Assembly (NCBI GenBank): GCA_963691705.1
Contig: OY829545.1
Coordinates: forward strand, 36,443,475 to 36,507,474
Source: Viola odorata
Taxonomy: Eukaryota; Streptophyta; Magnoliopsida; Malpighiales; Violaceae
Direction of reading: 5' to 3'
DNA length: 64,000 nucleotides
Under the pieces are notes generated by a model. That model did no database searches and was not told where the DNA came from. It saw only the letters and a program-made list of their open reading frames with translations. Numbering within the stretch: the first letter of the stretch is position 1; the number at the start of each line of letters is the position of its first letter. The position numbers were made by a program, and so were the translations under genes. Shown one piece after another: positions 6,483 to 19,532 of this stretch.

Positions 6483-7248
6483 TATGAGCTTAAAGGCTCC
6501 AACTCGTTTCTCTTGTCTTGCCTTCCGTCTAGGCCAAGACTGCTGTCTAGGGCAAACCTTCGGTCTAGGCCAAGACTCCCATCTAGGGCAAACCTACTGT
6601 CTAGGCCAAGACTCCCGTCTAGGCCGAACCTACTATCTAGGCCAAGACTCCCTTCTGTTTGGCCGAAGCCCATCCTCCAAGCCCATCTTCATTGCTGCCA
6701 AGGCCAAGCCCCTTTGTCTAAGGGTGTAAGGGTATTTACCCATTGTTAGGTTTTAGTATTTAAAGTGCAAACATTTCATTTCAGCACTTGCCTTTGATTT
6801 TGATGATATTCTCTTTGGCCAATTCTTAGAGTAAACTAGTGTAATTTAGGGTTCTTGGTAACCGGTGCCATTAGGGCTGAAACCATTGTTTATCTTATAT
6901 CTCTTCTTGTAATTAAGCTCTTGAGCTTTGTTCTTAAATCAGAAAAGAGAGATCCTTAACTAGTTTATAGAAAGGTTGCTTGGTTTGCTAATCAAGAGGG
7001 TTTTCTAATTAGTTAAGTTCTTATTATGTTCATCCATTCCATCTCTACCAAACAACCATTGATCCGCTGCATATAACTCCTCAAAACACCAACTTCAGCC
7101 ATCAAGTTCACCAAGGCGTCTCCTCTCCATCTCCATCTGAGGCGTCTATATCCATTGCCAAAACCAACCTCTCACAAGAGGACTAGATCCGGCTCAAGAA
7201 CAGCAATTCGGTCTCTTCTTCTCCAAAACAGATGTTGAGCTCTTATCA
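6480..7248 (+). repeat. LTR 2
   Basis: Complete copy. No difference from LTR 1 was noticed. Confidence 0.9.
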
Positions 7249-8840
7249 AGTGGTAGCGGAGCTTCAGTTGTCCTCTAGGTTGGTTTTTCTTGTTCTCCTC
7301 TTCATTTCTACGGTTAGAATCATCTTCTCTACCGTAGAACTTCTTTCCTTTGTGCTGAAATTTTTCTGTTTTTCATAACCGTTCCTCTCTTCGGTTAAAA
7401 CTTCATTTTCTTGAGTTTCTTCGGTTCAAACACCTTGATTCTTGTTTTCTATGGTTTAAACATTATTTTCTACCATAGGAATCATTCCCACTTCATTTGA
7501 AAAATTTGGTGTTCTTGAAGAAATTCTTGTCTTTTAGTGTGCTGAATTTTGGAAGAACACAAGTGCTGAAATTTTTTGTGTTTGTGTGCATCAAAATGGA
7601 CGAAATTTCTTCTTAATTGTGTATTTGCTGCTGAAGTTATTGGAGCCTCCTATGGTGGCCTTGAGAGCCATGTGGACTGATTTGTTCTCTTGCTAAGTGC
7701 CGAAATTGCTTGTCCAACCATAGCTGGCCACATCACCTTGATTGTGAGCCTAGTATTTTCCTCAATTGTGAGCCAAGCATTTCAGCTTGCTCACTACACT
7801 TCCCCCTCACACAGCCGGCCCTAATTAGCATCCTTACACTTAGGTTGCTTGTCATACACAGCCACATCACTTGCCTTGTCACTTGCCTTGTCATCCACAC
7901 ACATTTGGACACATCACTATCATTTGCCACCTCACTTTTGGCTTTTAGTGAAAATATTTTCAAGAGCAAAACTACTTGTCTTTCACTTCTTCTTCTTTCA
8001 AGGATACATGTCATACAAGTGAGCTCTCTTCACTCATTGCAAAAACAGAAAAGAAAAGAGAAAGGAACTAAAAGAAAGATCAAGTTCCTAACACTCAAAA
8101 AAAAAAAAAAAAAAACAAAAGAGTGGATCAATTGAGTCATAAGCAAGAGACTACTTGTGTGTATCTATCTGAAGTGAATTACATTGTTTTTAAAGTGTCA
8201 TTGTGGAGGAACACAAGTTTCGGCTTTCAATTTGTGTTTCCAATTCAGATTTTCGTTTTCTGTTTTTTCCTTTTGACTAGCTTCGGCTTTTCCCTTTTTG
8301 TCTGAGTGTCTGTGCTCAGAAAATTCTGAAATTTTGATAGATTAAAGTTCAGTCTGAGGGGAACAACTCTTATGTTTTACACTTCTCCTAATTCTGTTGG
8401 TTTCACATACTTCTATCCAATTCAAAATCAGTGCGCAGTTTTCACTCGAAATTTCAGCTTTGAGTCTTTCATTTGTTTGTGATTTTCTCTTCTTGTTTCT
8501 TTGAGTCTTTTCTTAAGTAGCTTGAGCTGTGTTGTTTTCTTCTTTGTTTTCACATATTATTACTCTATTCTAAGTCCAATTTCGGCCCAAATTAAATCCT
8601 TTTTCCTTAGGCAGAATTTTGACTTTCCTTGCCTTTCTTTCGTACCTTGGTTGTCTTGCTTTTCTTGAGCCCTAGTTAGGTATTTCTAGCTTAGGTCTTC
8701 GGTTGGTGATTCAGATAAGAGTGTGAGAGAAGAGTGTGAGTACATTAGAGTGACAAACACGAGAGTGAAACACGTGAGGGAGAGACTAACCCCTTTCAGC
8801 TATCACTTGTGTTTATTTTTCCTTTTGTAGGAATTTTTCT

Positions 8841-10046
8841 ATGTCTTCCTACATACCGCCGCATTTGAGGGTTGCTCCTACTAGCCACGCATCTTGGTCT
8901 CATGTTGAGCAGCCCCCCCACCTTGACCGTAGCCATGAGTACTTCACCAAGGCTTCCCCTTCCACTCCTTCCTGGTTGGAGTATGATCATATTGCGCCCT
9001 CTCGGCAAGCCTATGCGTATGAGTCTTATGCGACTAGTGGAGAGATTTCGTATGGGCATGAGGACTACTTCACCAAGGCTGCCCCATCCCCACACCTTGG
9101 CACCTCACCTTTCGCCTTGAGGATGGCTCCAATTCTAGCACGCTTGGACAGAAGCACTCAAGCCATGACAAACACCATGGCCGCAATGACACTTATATGT
9201 GATAACCTACGGGTTTCCGGCCACCTTGGGCAATGTGAAGAGGTTAGCATTTGTACTCTTGGTTCGCCATCAGTCAAGGAAAGTTTAGTGCCGCTTGGGA
9301 GGGAAATGAATGTATTGCAATCCATGGATGGTTTTGAGACACCGTTGGTCGAGGAGATTGAGGATCTTCCTAGTGTTGTTTCGGCCGATTCACCATCACT
9401 TATTGAGGATGATTTGCCTCCGTTTGAGGAGAAGCTACTGGTTTCGGATGTGCATAGGGGGTTTGGGAGCGAAACGAACACATGTAGGGCTTGTGAGTCC
9501 ACTTCGGATTGCCATGAGACAGCCGCTCATTGCCTTGCATTGCAGCGCAAATTTCAGACCTTGGTTAGTGCCTTCTCCATCATTCCGAGGGTGCCTTTAC
9601 ATAGATTTGTGGATCCATTTCTCCTTGGTTTTGGTCACTTGGGCAGCGCACATTTCTCTCCATTTGAGGCGCTTGCGAGTGGTCTCACGGTCTCGCACTT
9701 TACCATGATCCCTACCACCTTTCCTTTGGTTCACCGTCGTGGCCAATCCTTAATTGTTCTTGGCTGTTCACCGTCCACACCTACTTATCTTCCCCGCGGA
9801 AGACCTCCACCTTGGCCTATTTTCCTCGAGAAGTGTAGTTTGAGGGGTCCGCGTGTATCCACAAGCTGTGAGCATGCCTTGTCCCGTTCGGCCGAGCAAG
9901 GGCTTGAGCCTCTAGATTCGAGGTCGAATCTCCTCCAAGGCGAAGGGGATGATATGAGCATAAAGACTCTCACTCCACTTTCGGAACCCCCCCACCCTCC
10001 AAAGCTTAGATTCGAGGACGAATCTCTTCAAAGGGGGATGGGATGA
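8841..10046 (+). CDS. Retrotransposon ORF, unit 3
   Basis: Intact consensus copy. The leader shares the rare G at 8208 with unit 1, although unit 2 between them lacks it. Confidence 0.6.
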   Translation: MSSYIPPHLRVAPTSHASWSHVEQPPHLDRSHEYFTKASPSTPSWLEYDHIAPSRQAYAYESYATSGEISYGHEDYFTKAAPSPHLGTSPFALRMAPILARLDRSTQAMTNTMAAMTLICDNLRVSGHLGQCEEVSICTLGSPSVKESLVPLGREMNVLQSMDGFETPLVEEIEDLPSVVSADSPSLIEDDLPPFEEKLLVSDVHRGFGSETNTCRACESTSDCHETAAHCLALQRKFQTLVSAFSIIPRVPLHRFVDPFLLGFGHLGSAHFSPFEALASGLTVSHFTMIPTTFPLVHRRGQSLIVLGCSPSTPTYLPRGRPPPWPIFLEKCSLRGPRVSTSCEHALSRSAEQGLEPLDSRSNLLQGEGDDMSIKTLTPLSEPPHPPKLRFEDESLQRGMG

Positions 10047-10812
10047 TATGAGCTTAAAGGCTCCAACTCGTTTCTCTTGTCTTGCCTTCCGTCTAGGCCA
10101 AGACTGCTGTCTAGGGCAAACCTTCGGTCTAGGCCAAGACTCCCATCTAGGGCAAACCTACTGTCTAGGCCAAGACTCCCGTCTAGGCCGAACCTACTAT
10201 CTAGGCCAAGACTCCCTTCTGTTTGGCCGAAGCCCATCCTCCAAGCCCATCTTCATTGCTGCCAAGGCCAAGCCCCTTTGTCTAAGGGTGTAAGGGTATT
10301 TACCCATTGTTAGGTTTTAGTATTTAAAGTGCAAACATTTCATTTCAGCACTTGCCTTTGATTTTGATGATATTCTCTTTGGCCAATTCTTAGAGTAAAC
10401 TAGTGTAATTTAGGGTTCTTGGTAACCGGTGCCATTAGGGCTGAAACCATTGTTTATCTTATATCTCTTCTTGTAATTAAGCTCTTGAGCTTTGTTCTTA
10501 AATCAGAAAAGAGAGATCCTTAACTAGTTTATAGAAAGGTTGCTTGGTTTGCTAATCAAGAGGGTTTTCTAATTAGTTAAGTTCTTATTATGTTCATCCA
10601 TTCCATCTCTACCAAACAACCATTGATCCGCTGCATATAACTCCTCAAAACACCAACTTCAGCCATCAAGTTCACCAAGGCGTCTCCTCTCCATCTCCAT
10701 CTGAGGCGTCTATATCCATTGCCAAAACCAACCTCTCACAAGAGGACTAGATCCGGCTCAAGAACAGCAATTCGGTCTCTTCTTCTCCAAAACAGATGTT
10801 GAGCTCTTATCA
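10044..10812 (+). repeat. LTR 3
   Basis: Complete copy with the same ends and minisatellite. Confidence 0.9.
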
Positions 10813-12404
10813 AGTGGTAGCGGAGCTTCAGTTGTCCTCTAGGTTGGTTTTTCTTGTTCTCCTCTTCATTTCTACGGTTAGAATCATCTTCTCTACCGTA
10901 GAACTTCTTTCCTTTGTGCTGAAATTTTTCTGTTTTTCATAACCGTTCCTCTCTTCGGTTAAAACTTCATTTTCTTGAGTTTCTTCGGTTCAAACACCTT
11001 GATTCTTGTTTTCTATGGTTTAAACATTATTTTCTACCATAGGAATCATTCCCACTTCATTTGAAAAATTTGGTGTTCTTGAAGAAATTCTTGTCTTTTA
11101 GTGTGCTGAATTTTGGAAGAACACAAGTGCTGAAATTTTTTGTGTTTGTGTGCATCAAAATGGACGAAATTTCTTCTTAATTGTGTATTTGCTGCTGAAG
11201 TTATTGGAGCCTCCTATGGTGGCCTTGAGAGCCATGTGGACTGATTTGTTCTCTTGCTAAGTGCCGAAATTGCTTGTCCAACCATAGCTGGCCACATCAC
11301 CTTGATTGTGAGCCTAGTATTTTCCTCAATTGTGAGCCAAGCATTTCAGCTTGCTCACTACACTTCCCCCTCACACAGCCGGCCCTAATTAGCATCCTTA
11401 CACTTAGGTTGCTTGTCATACACAGCCACATCACTTGCCTTGTCACTTGCCTTGTCATCCACACACATTTGGACACATCACTATCACTTGCCACCTCACT
11501 TTTGGCTTTTAGTGAAAATATTTTCAAGAGCAAAACTACTTGTCTTTCACTTCTTCTTCTTTCAAGGATACATGTCATACAAGTGAGCTCTCTTCACTCA
11601 TTGCAAAAACAGAAAAGAAAAGAGAAAGGAACTAAAAGAAAGATCAAGTTCCTAACACTCAAAAAAAAAAAAAAAAAAACAAAAGAGTGGATCAATTGAG
11701 TCATAAGCAAGAGACTACTTGTGTGTATCTATCTGAAGTGAATTACATTGTTTTTAAAGTGTCATTGTGGAAGAACACAAGTTTCGGCTTTCAATTTGTG
11801 TTTCCAATTCAGATTTTCGTTTTCTGTTTTTTCCTTTTGACTAGCTTCGGCTTTTCCCTTTTTGTCTGAGTGTCTGTGCTCAGAAAATTCTGAAATTTTG
11901 ATAGATTAAAGTTCAGTCTGAGGGGAACAACTCTTATGTTTTACACTTCTCCTAATTCTGTTGGTTTCACATACTTCTATCCAATTCAAAATCAGTGCGC
12001 AGTTTTCACTCGAAATTTCAGCTTTGAGTCTTTCATTTGTTTGTGATTTTCTCTTCTTGTTTCTTTGAGTCTTTTCTTAAGTAGCTTGAGCTGTGTTGTT
12101 TTCTTCTTTGTTTTCACATATTATTACTCTATTCTAAGTCCAATTTCGGCCCAAATTAAATCCTTTTTCCTTAGGCAGAATTTTGACTTTCCTTGCCTTT
12201 CTTTCGTACCTTGGTTGTCTTGCTTTTCTTGAGCCCTAGTTAGGTATTTCTAGCTTAGGTCTTCGGTTGGTGATTCAGATAAGAGTGTGAGAGAAGAGTG
12301 TGAGTACATTAGAGTGACAAACACGAGAGTGAAACACGTGAGGGAGAGACTAACCCCTTTCAGCTATCACTTGTGTTTATTTTTCCTTTTGTAGGAATTT
12401 TTCT

Positions 12405-13610
12405 ATGTCTTCCTACATACCGCCGCATTTGAGGGTTGCTCCTACTAGCCACGCATCTTGGTCTCATGTTGAGCAGCCCCCCCACCTTGACCGTAGCCAT
12501 GAGTACTTCACCAAGGCTTCCCCTTCCACTCCTTCCTGGTTGGAGTATGATCATATTGCGCCCTCTCGGCAAGCCTATGCGTATGAGTCTTATGCGACTA
12601 GTGGAGAGATTTCGTATGGGCATGAGGACTACTTCACCAAGGCTGCCCCATCCCCACACCTTGGCACCTCACCTTTCGCCTTGAGGATGGCTCCAATTCT
12701 AGCACGCTTGGACAGAAGCACTCAAGCCATGACAAACACCATGGCCGCAATGACACTTATATGTGATAACCTACGGGTTTCCGGCCACCTTGGGCAATGT
12801 GAAGAGGTTAGCATTTGTACTCTTGGTTCACCATCAGTCAAGGAAAGTTTAGTGCCGCTTGGGAGGGAAATGAATGTATTGCAATCCATGGATGGTTTTG
12901 AGACACCGTTGGTCGAGGAGATTGAGGATCTTCCTAGTGTTGTTTCGGCCGATTCACCATCACTTATTGAGGATGATTTGCCTCCGTTTGAGGAGAAGCT
13001 ACTGGTTTCGGATGTGCATAGGGGGTTTGGGAGCGAAACGAACACATGTAGGGCTTGTGAGTCCACTTCGGATTGCCATGAGACAGCCGCTCATTGCCTT
13101 GCATTGCAGCGCAAATTTCAGACCTTGGTTAGTGCCTTCTCCATCATTCCGAGGGTGCCTTTACATAGATTTGTGGATCCATTTCTCCTTGGTTTTGGTC
13201 ACTTGGGCAGCGCACATTTCTCTCCATTTGAGGCGCTTGCGAGTGGTCTCACGGTCTCGCACTTTACCATGATCCCTACCACCTTTCCTTTGGTTCACCG
13301 TCGTGGCCAATCCTTAATTGTTCTTGGCTGTTCACCGTCCACACCTACTTATCTTCCCCGCGGAAGACCTCCACCTTGGCCTATTTTCCTCGAGAAGTGT
13401 AGTTTGAGGGGTCCGCGTGTATCCACAAGCTGTGAGCATGCCTTGTCCCGTTCGGCCGAGCAAGGGCTTGAGCCTCTAGATTCGAGGTCGAATCTCCTCC
13501 AAGGCGAAGGGGATGATATGAGCATAAAGACTCTCACTCCACTTTCGGAACCCCCCCACCCTCCAAAGCTTAGATTCGAGGACGAATCTCTTCAAAGGGG
13601 GATGGGATGA
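12405..13610 (+). CDS. Retrotransposon ORF, unit 4
   Basis: Intact copy with the only synonymous change seen in the array, G to A at 12830 in codon 142 (Ser), at a CpG. The leader has C at 11487, shared only with unit 7. Confidence 0.6.
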   Translation: MSSYIPPHLRVAPTSHASWSHVEQPPHLDRSHEYFTKASPSTPSWLEYDHIAPSRQAYAYESYATSGEISYGHEDYFTKAAPSPHLGTSPFALRMAPILARLDRSTQAMTNTMAAMTLICDNLRVSGHLGQCEEVSICTLGSPSVKESLVPLGREMNVLQSMDGFETPLVEEIEDLPSVVSADSPSLIEDDLPPFEEKLLVSDVHRGFGSETNTCRACESTSDCHETAAHCLALQRKFQTLVSAFSIIPRVPLHRFVDPFLLGFGHLGSAHFSPFEALASGLTVSHFTMIPTTFPLVHRRGQSLIVLGCSPSTPTYLPRGRPPPWPIFLEKCSLRGPRVSTSCEHALSRSAEQGLEPLDSRSNLLQGEGDDMSIKTLTPLSEPPHPPKLRFEDESLQRGMG

Positions 13611-14376
13611 TATGAGCTTAAAGGCTCCAACTCGTTTCTCTTGTCTTGCCTTCCGTCTAGGCCAAGACTGCTGTCTAGGGCAAACCTTCGGTCTAGGCCA
13701 AGACTCCCATCTAGGGCAAACCTACTGTCTAGGCCAAGACTCCCGTCTAGGCCGAACCTACTATCTAGGCCAAGACTCCCTTCTGTTTGGCCGAAGCCCA
13801 TCCTCCAAGCCCATCTTCATTGCTGCCAAGGCCAAGCCCCTTTGTCTAAGGGTGTAAGGGTATTTACCCATTGTTAGGTTTTAGTATTTAAAGTGCAAAC
13901 ATTTCATTTCAGCACTTGCCTTTGATTTTGATGATATTCTCTTTGGCCAATTCTTAGAGTAAACTAGTGTAATTTAGGGTTCTTGGTAACCGGTGCCATT
14001 AGGGCTGAAACCATTGTTTATCTTATATCTCTTCTTGTAATTAAGCTCTTGAGCTTTGTTCTTAAATCAGAAAAGAGAGATCCTTAACTAGTTTATAGAA
14101 AGGTTGCTTGGTTTGCTAATCAAGAGGGTTTTCTAATTAGTTAAGTTCTTATTATGTTCATCCATTCCATCTCTACCAAACAACCATTGATCCGCTGCAT
14201 ATAACTCCTCAAAACACCAACTTCAGCCATCAAGTTCACCAAGGCGTCTCCTCTCCATCTCCATCTGAGGCGTCTATATCCATTGCCAAAACCAACCTCT
14301 CACAAGAGGACTAGATCCGGCTCAAGAACAGCAATTCGGTCTCTTCTTCTCCAAAACAGATGTTGAGCTCTTATCA
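13608..14376 (+). repeat. LTR 4
   Basis: Complete copy. Confidence 0.9.
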
Positions 14377-15968
14377 AGTGGTAGCGGAGCTTCAGTTGTC
14401 CTCTAGGTTGGTTTTTCTTGTTCTCCTCTTCATTTCTACGGTTAGAATCATCTTCTCTACCGTAGAACTTCTTTCCTTTGTGCTGAAATTTTTCTGTTTT
14501 TCATAACCGTTCCTCTCTTCGGTTAAAACTTCATTTTCTTGAGTTTCTTCGGTTCAAACACCTTGATTCTTGTTTTCTATGGTTTAAACATTATTTTCTA
14601 CCATAGGAATCATTCCCACTTCATTTGAAAAATTTGGTGTTCTTGAAGAAATTCTTGTCTTTTAGTGTGCTGAATTTTGGAAGAACACAAGTGCTGAAAT
14701 TTTTTGTGTTTGTGTGCATCAAAATGGACGAAATTTCTTCTTAATTGTGTATTTGCTGCTGAAGTTATTGGAGCCTCCTATGGTGGCCTTGAGAGCCATG
14801 TGGACTGATTTGTTCTCTTGCTAAGTGCCGAAATTGCTTGTCCAACCATAGCTGGCCACATCACCTTGATTGTGAGCCTAGTATTTTCCTCAATTGTGAG
14901 CCAAGCATTTCAGCTTGCTCACTACACTTCCCCCTCACACAGCCGGCCCTAATTAGCATCCTTACACTTAGGTTGCTTGTCATACACAGCCACATCACTT
15001 GCCTTGTCACTTGCCTTGTCATCCACACACATTTGGACACATCACTATCATTTGCCACCTCACTTTTGGCTTTTAGTGAAAATATTTTCAAGAGCAAAAC
15101 TACTTGTCTTTCACTTCTTCTTCTTTCAAGGATACATGTCATACAAGTGAGCTCTCTTCACTCATTGCAAAAACAGAAAAGAAAAGAGAAAGGAACTAAA
15201 AGAAAGATCAAGTTCCTAACACTCAAAAAAAAAAAAAAAAAAACAAAAGAGTGGATCAATTGAGTCATAAGCAAGAGACTACTTGTGTGTATCTATCTGA
15301 AGTGAATTACATTGTTTTTAAAGTGTCATTGTGGAAGAACACAAGTTTCGGCTTTCAATTTGTGTTTCCAATTCAGATTTTCGTTTTCTGTTTTTTCCTT
15401 TTGACTAGCTTCGGCTTTTCCCTTTTTGTCTGAGTGTCTGTGCTCAGAAAATTCTGAAATTTTGATAGATTAAAGTTCAGTCTGAGGGGAACAACTCTTA
15501 TGTTTTACACTTCTCCTAATTCTGTTGGTTTCACATACTTCTATCCAATTCAAAATCAGTGCGCAGTTTTCACTCGAAATTTCAGCTTTGAGTCTTTCAT
15601 TTGTTTGTGATTTTCTCTTCTTGTTTCTTTGAGTCTTTTCTTAAGTAGCTTGAGCTGTGTTGTTTTCTTCTTTGTTTTCACATATTATTACTCTATTCTA
15701 AGTCCAATTTCGGCCCAAATTAAATCCTTTTTCCTTAGGCAGAATTTTGACTTTCCTTGCCTTTCTTTCGTACCTTGGTTGTCTTGCTTTTCTTGAGCCC
15801 TAGTTAGGTATTTCTAGCTTAGGTCTTCGGTTGGTGATTCAGATAAGAGTGTGAGAGAAGAGTGTGAGTACATTAGAGTGACAAACACGAGAGTGAAACA
15901 CGTGAGGGAGAGACTAACCCCTTTCAGCTATCACTTGTGTTTATTTTTCCTTTTGTAGGAATTTTTCT

Positions 15969-17174
15969 ATGTCTTCCTACATACCGCCGCATTTGAGGGT
16001 TGCTCCTACTAGCCACGCATCTTGGTCTCATGTTGAGCAGCCCCCCCACCTTGACCGTAGCCATGAGTACTTCACCAAGGCTTCCCCTTCCACTCCTTCC
16101 TGGTTGGAGTATGATCATATTGCGCCCTCTCGGCAAGCCTATGCGTATGAGTCTTATGCGACTAGTGGAGAGATTTCGTATGGGCATGAGGACTACTTCA
16201 CCAAGGCTGCCCCATCCCCACACCTTGGCACCTCACCTTTCGCCTTGAGGATGGCTCCAATTCTAGCACGCTTGGACAGAAGCACTCAAGCCATGACAAA
16301 CACCATGGCCGCAATGACACTTATATGTGATAACCTACGGGTTTCCGGCCACCTTGGGCAATGTGAAGAGGTTAGCATTTGTACTCTTGGTTCGCCATCA
16401 GTCAAGGAAAGTTTAGTGCCGCTTGGGAGGGAAATGAATGTATTGCAATCCATGGATGGTTTTGAGACACCGTTGGTCGAGGAGATTGAGGATCTTCCTA
16501 GTGTTGTTTCGGCCGATTCACCATCACTTATTGAGGATGATTTGCCTCCGTTTGAGGAGAAGCTACTGGTTTCGGATGTGCATAGGGGGTTTGGGAGCGA
16601 AACGAACACATGTAGGGCTTGTGAGTCCACTTCGGATTGCCATGAGACAGCCGCTCATTGCCTTGCATTGCAGCGCAAATTTCAGACCTTGGTTAGTGCC
16701 TTCTCCATCATTCCGAGGGTGCCTTTACATAGATTTGTGGATCCATTTCTCCTTGGTTTTGGTCACTTGGGCAGCGCACATTTCTCTCCATTTGAGGCGC
16801 TTGCGAGTGGTCTCACGGTCTCGCACTTTACCATGATCCCTACCACCTTTCCTTTGGTTCACCGTCGTGGCCAATCCTTAATTGTTCTTGGCTGTTCACC
16901 GTCCACACCTACTTATCTTCCCCGCGGAAGACCTCCACCTTGGCCTATTTTCCTCGAGAAGTGTAGTTTGAGGGGTCCGCGTGTATCCACAAGCTGTGAG
17001 CATGCCTTGTCCCGTTCGGCCGAGCAAGGGCTTGAGCCTCTAGATTCGAGGTCGAATCTCCTCCAAGGCGAAGGGGATGATATGAGCATAAAGACTCTCA
17101 CTCCACTTTCGGAACCCCCCCACCCTCCAAAGCTTAGATTCGAGGACGAATCTCTTCAAAGGGGGATGGGATGA
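15969..17174 (+). CDS. Retrotransposon ORF, unit 5
   Basis: Intact consensus copy with a 19 A leader tract. No private variant was noticed. Confidence 0.6.
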   Translation: MSSYIPPHLRVAPTSHASWSHVEQPPHLDRSHEYFTKASPSTPSWLEYDHIAPSRQAYAYESYATSGEISYGHEDYFTKAAPSPHLGTSPFALRMAPILARLDRSTQAMTNTMAAMTLICDNLRVSGHLGQCEEVSICTLGSPSVKESLVPLGREMNVLQSMDGFETPLVEEIEDLPSVVSADSPSLIEDDLPPFEEKLLVSDVHRGFGSETNTCRACESTSDCHETAAHCLALQRKFQTLVSAFSIIPRVPLHRFVDPFLLGFGHLGSAHFSPFEALASGLTVSHFTMIPTTFPLVHRRGQSLIVLGCSPSTPTYLPRGRPPPWPIFLEKCSLRGPRVSTSCEHALSRSAEQGLEPLDSRSNLLQGEGDDMSIKTLTPLSEPPHPPKLRFEDESLQRGMG

Positions 17175-17940
17175 TATGAGCTTAAAGGCTCCAACTCGTT
17201 TCTCTTGTCTTGCCTTCCGTCTAGGCCAAGACTGCTGTCTAGGGCAAACCTTCGGTCTAGGCCAAGACTCCCATCTAGGGCAAACCTACTGTCTAGGCCA
17301 AGACTCCCGTCTAGGCCGAACCTACTATCTAGGCCAAGACTCCCTTCTGTTTGGCCGAAGCCCATCCTCCAAGCCCATCTTCATTGCTGCCAAGGCCAAG
17401 CCCCTTTGTCTAAGGGTGTAAGGGTATTTACCCATTGTTAGGTTTTAGTATTTAAAGTGCAAACATTTCATTTCAGCACTTGCCTTTGATTTTGATGATA
17501 TTCTCTTTGGCCAATTCTTAGAGTAAACTAGTGTAATTTAGGGTTCTTGGTAACCGGTGCCATTAGGGCTGAAACCATTGTTTATCTTATATCTCTTCTT
17601 GTAATTAAGCTCTTGAGCTTTGTTCTTAAATCAGAAAAGAGAGATCCTTAACTAGTTTATAGAAAGGTTGCTTGGTTTGCTAATCAAGAGGGTTTTCTAA
17701 TTAGTTAAGTTCTTATTATGTTCATCCATTCCATCTCTACCAAACAACCATTGATCCGCTGCATATAACTCCTCAAAACACCAACTTCAGCCATCAAGTT
17801 CACCAAGGCGTCTCCTCTCCATCTCCATCTGAGGCGTCTATATCCATTGCCAAAACCAACCTCTCACAAGAGGACTAGATCCGGCTCAAGAACAGCAATT
17901 CGGTCTCTTCTTCTCCAAAACAGATGTTGAGCTCTTATCA
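17172..17940 (+). repeat. LTR 5
   Basis: Complete copy. Confidence 0.9.
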
Positions 17941-19532
17941 AGTGGTAGCGGAGCTTCAGTTGTCCTCTAGGTTGGTTTTTCTTGTTCTCCTCTTCATTTC
18001 TACGGTTAGAATCATCTTCTCTACCGTAGAACTTCTTTCCTTTGTGCTGAAATTTTTCTGTTTTTCATAACCGTTCCTCTCTTCGGTTAAAACTTCATTT
18101 TCTTGAGTTTCTTCGGTTCAAACACCTTGATTCTTGTTTTCTATGGTTTAAACATTATTTTCTACCATAGGAATCATTCCCACTTCATTTGAAAAATTTG
18201 GTGTTCTTGAAGAAATTCTTGTCTTTTAGTGTGCTGAATTTTGGAAGAACACAAGTGCTGAAATTTTTTGTGTTTGTGTGCATCAAAATGGACGAAATTT
18301 CTTCTTAATTGTGTATTTGCTGCTGAAGTTATTGGAGCCTCCTATGGTGGCCTTGAGAGCCATGTGGACTGATTTGTTCTCTTGCTAAGTGCCGAAATTG
18401 CTTGTCCAACCATAGCTGGCCACATCACCTTGATTGTGAGCCTAGTATTTTCCTCAATTGTGAGCCAAGCATTTCAGCTTGCTCACTACACTTCCCCCTC
18501 ACACAGCCGGCCCTAATTAGCATCCTTACACTTAGGTTGCTTGTCATACACAGCCACATCACTTGCCTTGTCACTTGCCTTGTCATCCACACACATTTGG
18601 ACACATCACTATCATTTGCCACCTCACTTTTGGCTTTTAGTGAAAATATTTTCAAGAGCAAAACTACTTGTCTTTCACTTCTTCTTCTTTCAAGGATACA
18701 TGTCATACAAGTGAGCTCTCTTCACTCATTGCAAAAACAGAAAAGAAAAGAGAAAGGAACTAAAAGAAAGATCAAGTTCCTAACACTCAAAAAAAAAAAA
18801 AAAAAAACAAAAGAGTGGATCAATTGAGTCATAAGCAAGAGACTACTTGTGTGTATCTATCTGAAGTGAATTACATTGTTTTTAAAGTGTCATTGTGGAA
18901 GAACACAAGTTTCGGCTTTCAATTTGTGTTTCCAATTCAGATTTTCGTTTTCTGTTTTTTCCTTTTGACTAGCTTCGGCTTTTCCCTTTTTGTCTGAGTG
19001 TCTGTGCTCAGAAAATTCTGAAATTTTGATAGATTAAAGTTCAGTCTGAGGGGAACAACTCTTATGTTTTACACTTCTCCTAATTCTGTTGGTTTCACAT
19101 ACTTCTATCCAATTCAAAATCAGTGCGCAGTTTTCACTCGAAATTTCAGCTTTGAGTCTTTCATTTGTTTGTGATTTTCTCTTCTTGTTTCTTTGAGTCT
19201 TTTCTTAAGTAGCTTGAGCTGTGTTGTTTTCTTCTTTGTTTTCACATATTATTACTCTATTCTAAGTCCAATTTCGGCCCAAATTAAATCCTTTTTCCTT
19301 AGGCAGAATTTTGACTTTCCTTGCCTTTCTTTCGTACCTTGGTTGTCTTGCTTTTCTTGAGCCCTAGTTAGGTATTTCTAGCTTAGGTCTTCGGTTGGTG
19401 ATTCAGATAAGAGTGTGAGAGAAGAGTGTGAGTACATTAGAGTGACAAACACGAGAGTGAAACACGTGAGGGAGAGACTAACCCCTTTCAGCTATCACTT
19501 GTGTTTATTTTTCCTTTTGTAGGAATTTTTCT

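Larger units (their letters stand above)
2916..7248 (+). mobile_element. Reference complete element: LTR, internal region, LTR (non-autonomous, probably Ty3/gypsy-derived)
   Basis: This 4333 bp stretch has the full layout of an LTR retrotransposon. It has a 769 bp LTR (2916-3684), a primer-binding site (3687-3698), a leader (3685-5276), one ORF (5277-6482), a polypurine tract ending at 6479, and a second LTR (6480-7248). The ends form a TGATA...TATCA inverted repeat. No protease, reverse transcriptase, RNase H or integrase motif is visible in any frame, so it is non-autonomous. Assignment to Ty3/gypsy rests only on the ORF tail around residues 359-371 (DSRSNLLQGEGDD), which resembles the end of plant Ty3/gypsy polyproteins. 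A Ty1/copia origin is not excluded. Target-site duplications cannot be assessed because no flank is present. Confidence 0.85.
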
